A stretch of DNA of 64,000 bases from positions 6,029,501 to 6,093,500 of the forward strand of contig NZ_CP126980.1 in the NCBI RefSeq assembly GCF_030252345.1. Reading direction: 5' to 3'. Position numbers and translations under genes: made by a program. Position 1 is the stretch's first letter. The number at the start of each line of letters is the position of its first letter. Source of the stretch: Actinoplanes oblitus. Lineage in GTDB: Bacteria > Actinomycetota > Actinomycetes > Mycobacteriales > Micromonosporaceae. The notes below the pieces were generated by a model. That model worked only from the letters and a program-made list of their open reading frames with translations. It did no database searches and had not been told where the DNA came from. Shown here in pieces: positions 63,147 through 64,000 of this stretch.

Positions 63147-64000
63147 CTACGGCAGCTCGTAGTTCTCGTTCAGCGCCGCCCCACGCTCCGGCTTGTACTG
63201 GTCGAACCCGCGCGGGTTGCACTGCAGCCCGCCGTTGATGCAGTGGCTGACCAGGGCGGCCAGCACCGCCGGATCCCAGGCGTTGTACACGTCGTAGTGG
63301 AACGAGTACCCTCGCCCGCTGGCGAAGTGGACGTTGGCCAGGTTGCCGCTGACCGGCCAGGCCATCTTGAACTCGATCATCGGGACGGCGACCGGGTGAT
63401 CGGCCGGGCAGACGCCGACGATCGGGTACGCCATGTGGCTCTTGTGGTCCGGGGTGTCCAGGTGAATGCCGTCCCAGCAGCTCGGGGCCTGGAAGCGGAC
63501 GTTGAGCTGGGAGCCGGCCACGCAGTTCGCCGGGATGTCCCAGTTGCGGGTGGAGTCGCCGCACTCGAAGCCCTCGACAGCGCCCGGGTGGTTGCGGAAC
63601 TCGTCGAGCGTCGAGTTCGGGCTGCCGACCACGTAGCGCAGGCCGGGCGGGAACGGGCGGACGCTGGTGTAGTCGATCACGCCGCTCTTGTAGTAGATGA
63701 CCTGCGGGCCGTCCGGCTGCACGGCGGTGGTGCCGTTGAACAGGGTCGGCATCCAGTAGCCGGTCTTGTCGCCCGGGGTGATGCAGGACGTGGTGCCGGA
63801 CTGCAGCGAGGCGAGGGTGGTGCTGGCGTTGGTGGTGCGGTTGCCCATGAAGGTGTGCGAGTGCGAGGCACCGGGCAGGTTCGGGAAGACGATCGGGTCG
63901 TCGCCGAGGTTGGTCCGGCTGACCGAGCAGTTCGCCTGGAACTCGCGGTGGGTGACCGGCGGGTTCTGCGCGGGTGGCGTCGCGGTGGACGGGACCACGC
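63147..64000 (-). CDS. DUF1996 secreted protein, N-terminus cut by window edge
   Basis: The frame is open at the right edge. Visible motifs of DUF1996: FQANCSVSRTNLGDDPIVFPNLPGASHSH is the start region (only part quoted: GASHSHTFMGN), PSCWDGIHLDTPDHKSHMAYP and ADHPVAVPMIEFKMAW. The family is found in fungi and actinomycetes, mostly secreted, often with carbohydrate-binding modules; function unknown. An earlier part (signal peptide or binding module) should lie beyond 64000. Cysteines (at least six) fit an extracellular protein. Confidence 0.88.
   Translation of the reverse strand, partial: VVPSTATPPAQNPPVTHREFQANCSVSRTNLGDDPIVFPNLPGASHSHTFMGNRTTNASTTLASLQSGTTSCITPGDKTGYWMPTLFNGTTAVQPDGPQVIYYKSGVIDYTSVRPFPPGLRYVVGSPNSTLDEFRNHPGAVEGFECGDSTRNWDIPANCVAGSQLNVRFQAPSCWDGIHLDTPDHKSHMAYPIVGVCPADHPVAVPMIEFKMAWPVSGNLANVHFASGRGYSFHYDVYNAWDPAVLAALVSHCINGGLQCNPRGFDQYKPERGAALNENYELP

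Overview
The window is GC-rich (about 72 %) actinobacterial chromosome with strong GC third-position bias, many GTG starts and a large secreted plant-polysaccharide hydrolase repertoire. The mix of genes (multi-HAMP kinase, rifampin monooxygenase, ECF factors, TipAS and DUF6578 proteins, ricin/AbfB modules) fits a filamentous Micromonosporaceae such as Actinoplanes; that assignment is inference. I see no tRNA, rRNA, CRISPR array, insertion sequence or phage. Long ORFs antisense to real genes are abundant because of the GC content and are left out.

Layout. 1-13.1 kb: signalling and metabolism (truncated GGDEF-EAL protein, chemoreceptor, GT-C-like membrane protein, galactose mutarotase divergent from a zinc dehydrogenase, lipoprotein, giant soluble hybrid kinase with tandem HAMP repeats). 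13.3-17.7 kb: small genes (hemerythrin, free-standing TipAS domain, GNAT, DoxX-like protein, ECF41 sigma factor) and a scar joining a ROK fragment to a DUF1479 fragment. 17.8-20.5 kb: a copper amine oxidase split over two genes plus a DUF305 protein. 20.6-23.6 kb: diguanylate cyclase, very small membrane proteins, TraR/DksA zinc finger. 23.6-28.4 kb: xylanase plus GH62 arabinofuranosidase operon, divergent from a one-piece sigma factor carrying a zinc-finger anti-sigma motif, a membrane helix and an arabinose-binding AbfB domain. 28.6-35.1 kb: rifampin monooxygenase, anchored serine protease, KtrAB potassium uptake pair, HTH regulator. 35.5-41.9 kb: GH5 mannanase, MarR/MFS pair with a coupled polyprenyl synthase, fasciclin protein. 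42.0-46.4 kb: acyltransferase, ECF sigma and membrane protein in an ATGA-coupled operon, GT87 protein, DUF6578 protein. 46.5-52.5 kb: flavin amine oxidase with circularly permuted domain order, GH31 glycosidase, serine hydrolase. 52.7-58.1 kb: TetR/MFS and MerR/SDR pairs with visible operators, SplB-like radical SAM protein, TMEM175-like channel. 58.3-64 kb: GH16-like plus GH2/GH5-like bimodular enzyme, a lipoprotein, a tandem array of hairpin-forming 62-63 bp repeats, and a truncated DUF1996 gene.

How the genes work together. Several secreted hydrolases target hemicellulose and related glucans: GH10 and GH62 on arabinoxylan, GH5 on mannan, GH31 on alpha-glucans, the GH16/GH2 protein on an unknown glucan. 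Each of three of these genes has its own inverted-repeat operator candidate. The best candidate for an undescribed system is the membrane-spanning sigma factor whose outer domain would bind the arabinose side chains that the divergently encoded GH62 enzyme removes. Second is the flavin amine oxidase whose C-terminal FAD-binding segment sits in front of its Rossmann motif. Third is the two-gene copper amine oxidase with its putative copper-binding partner.
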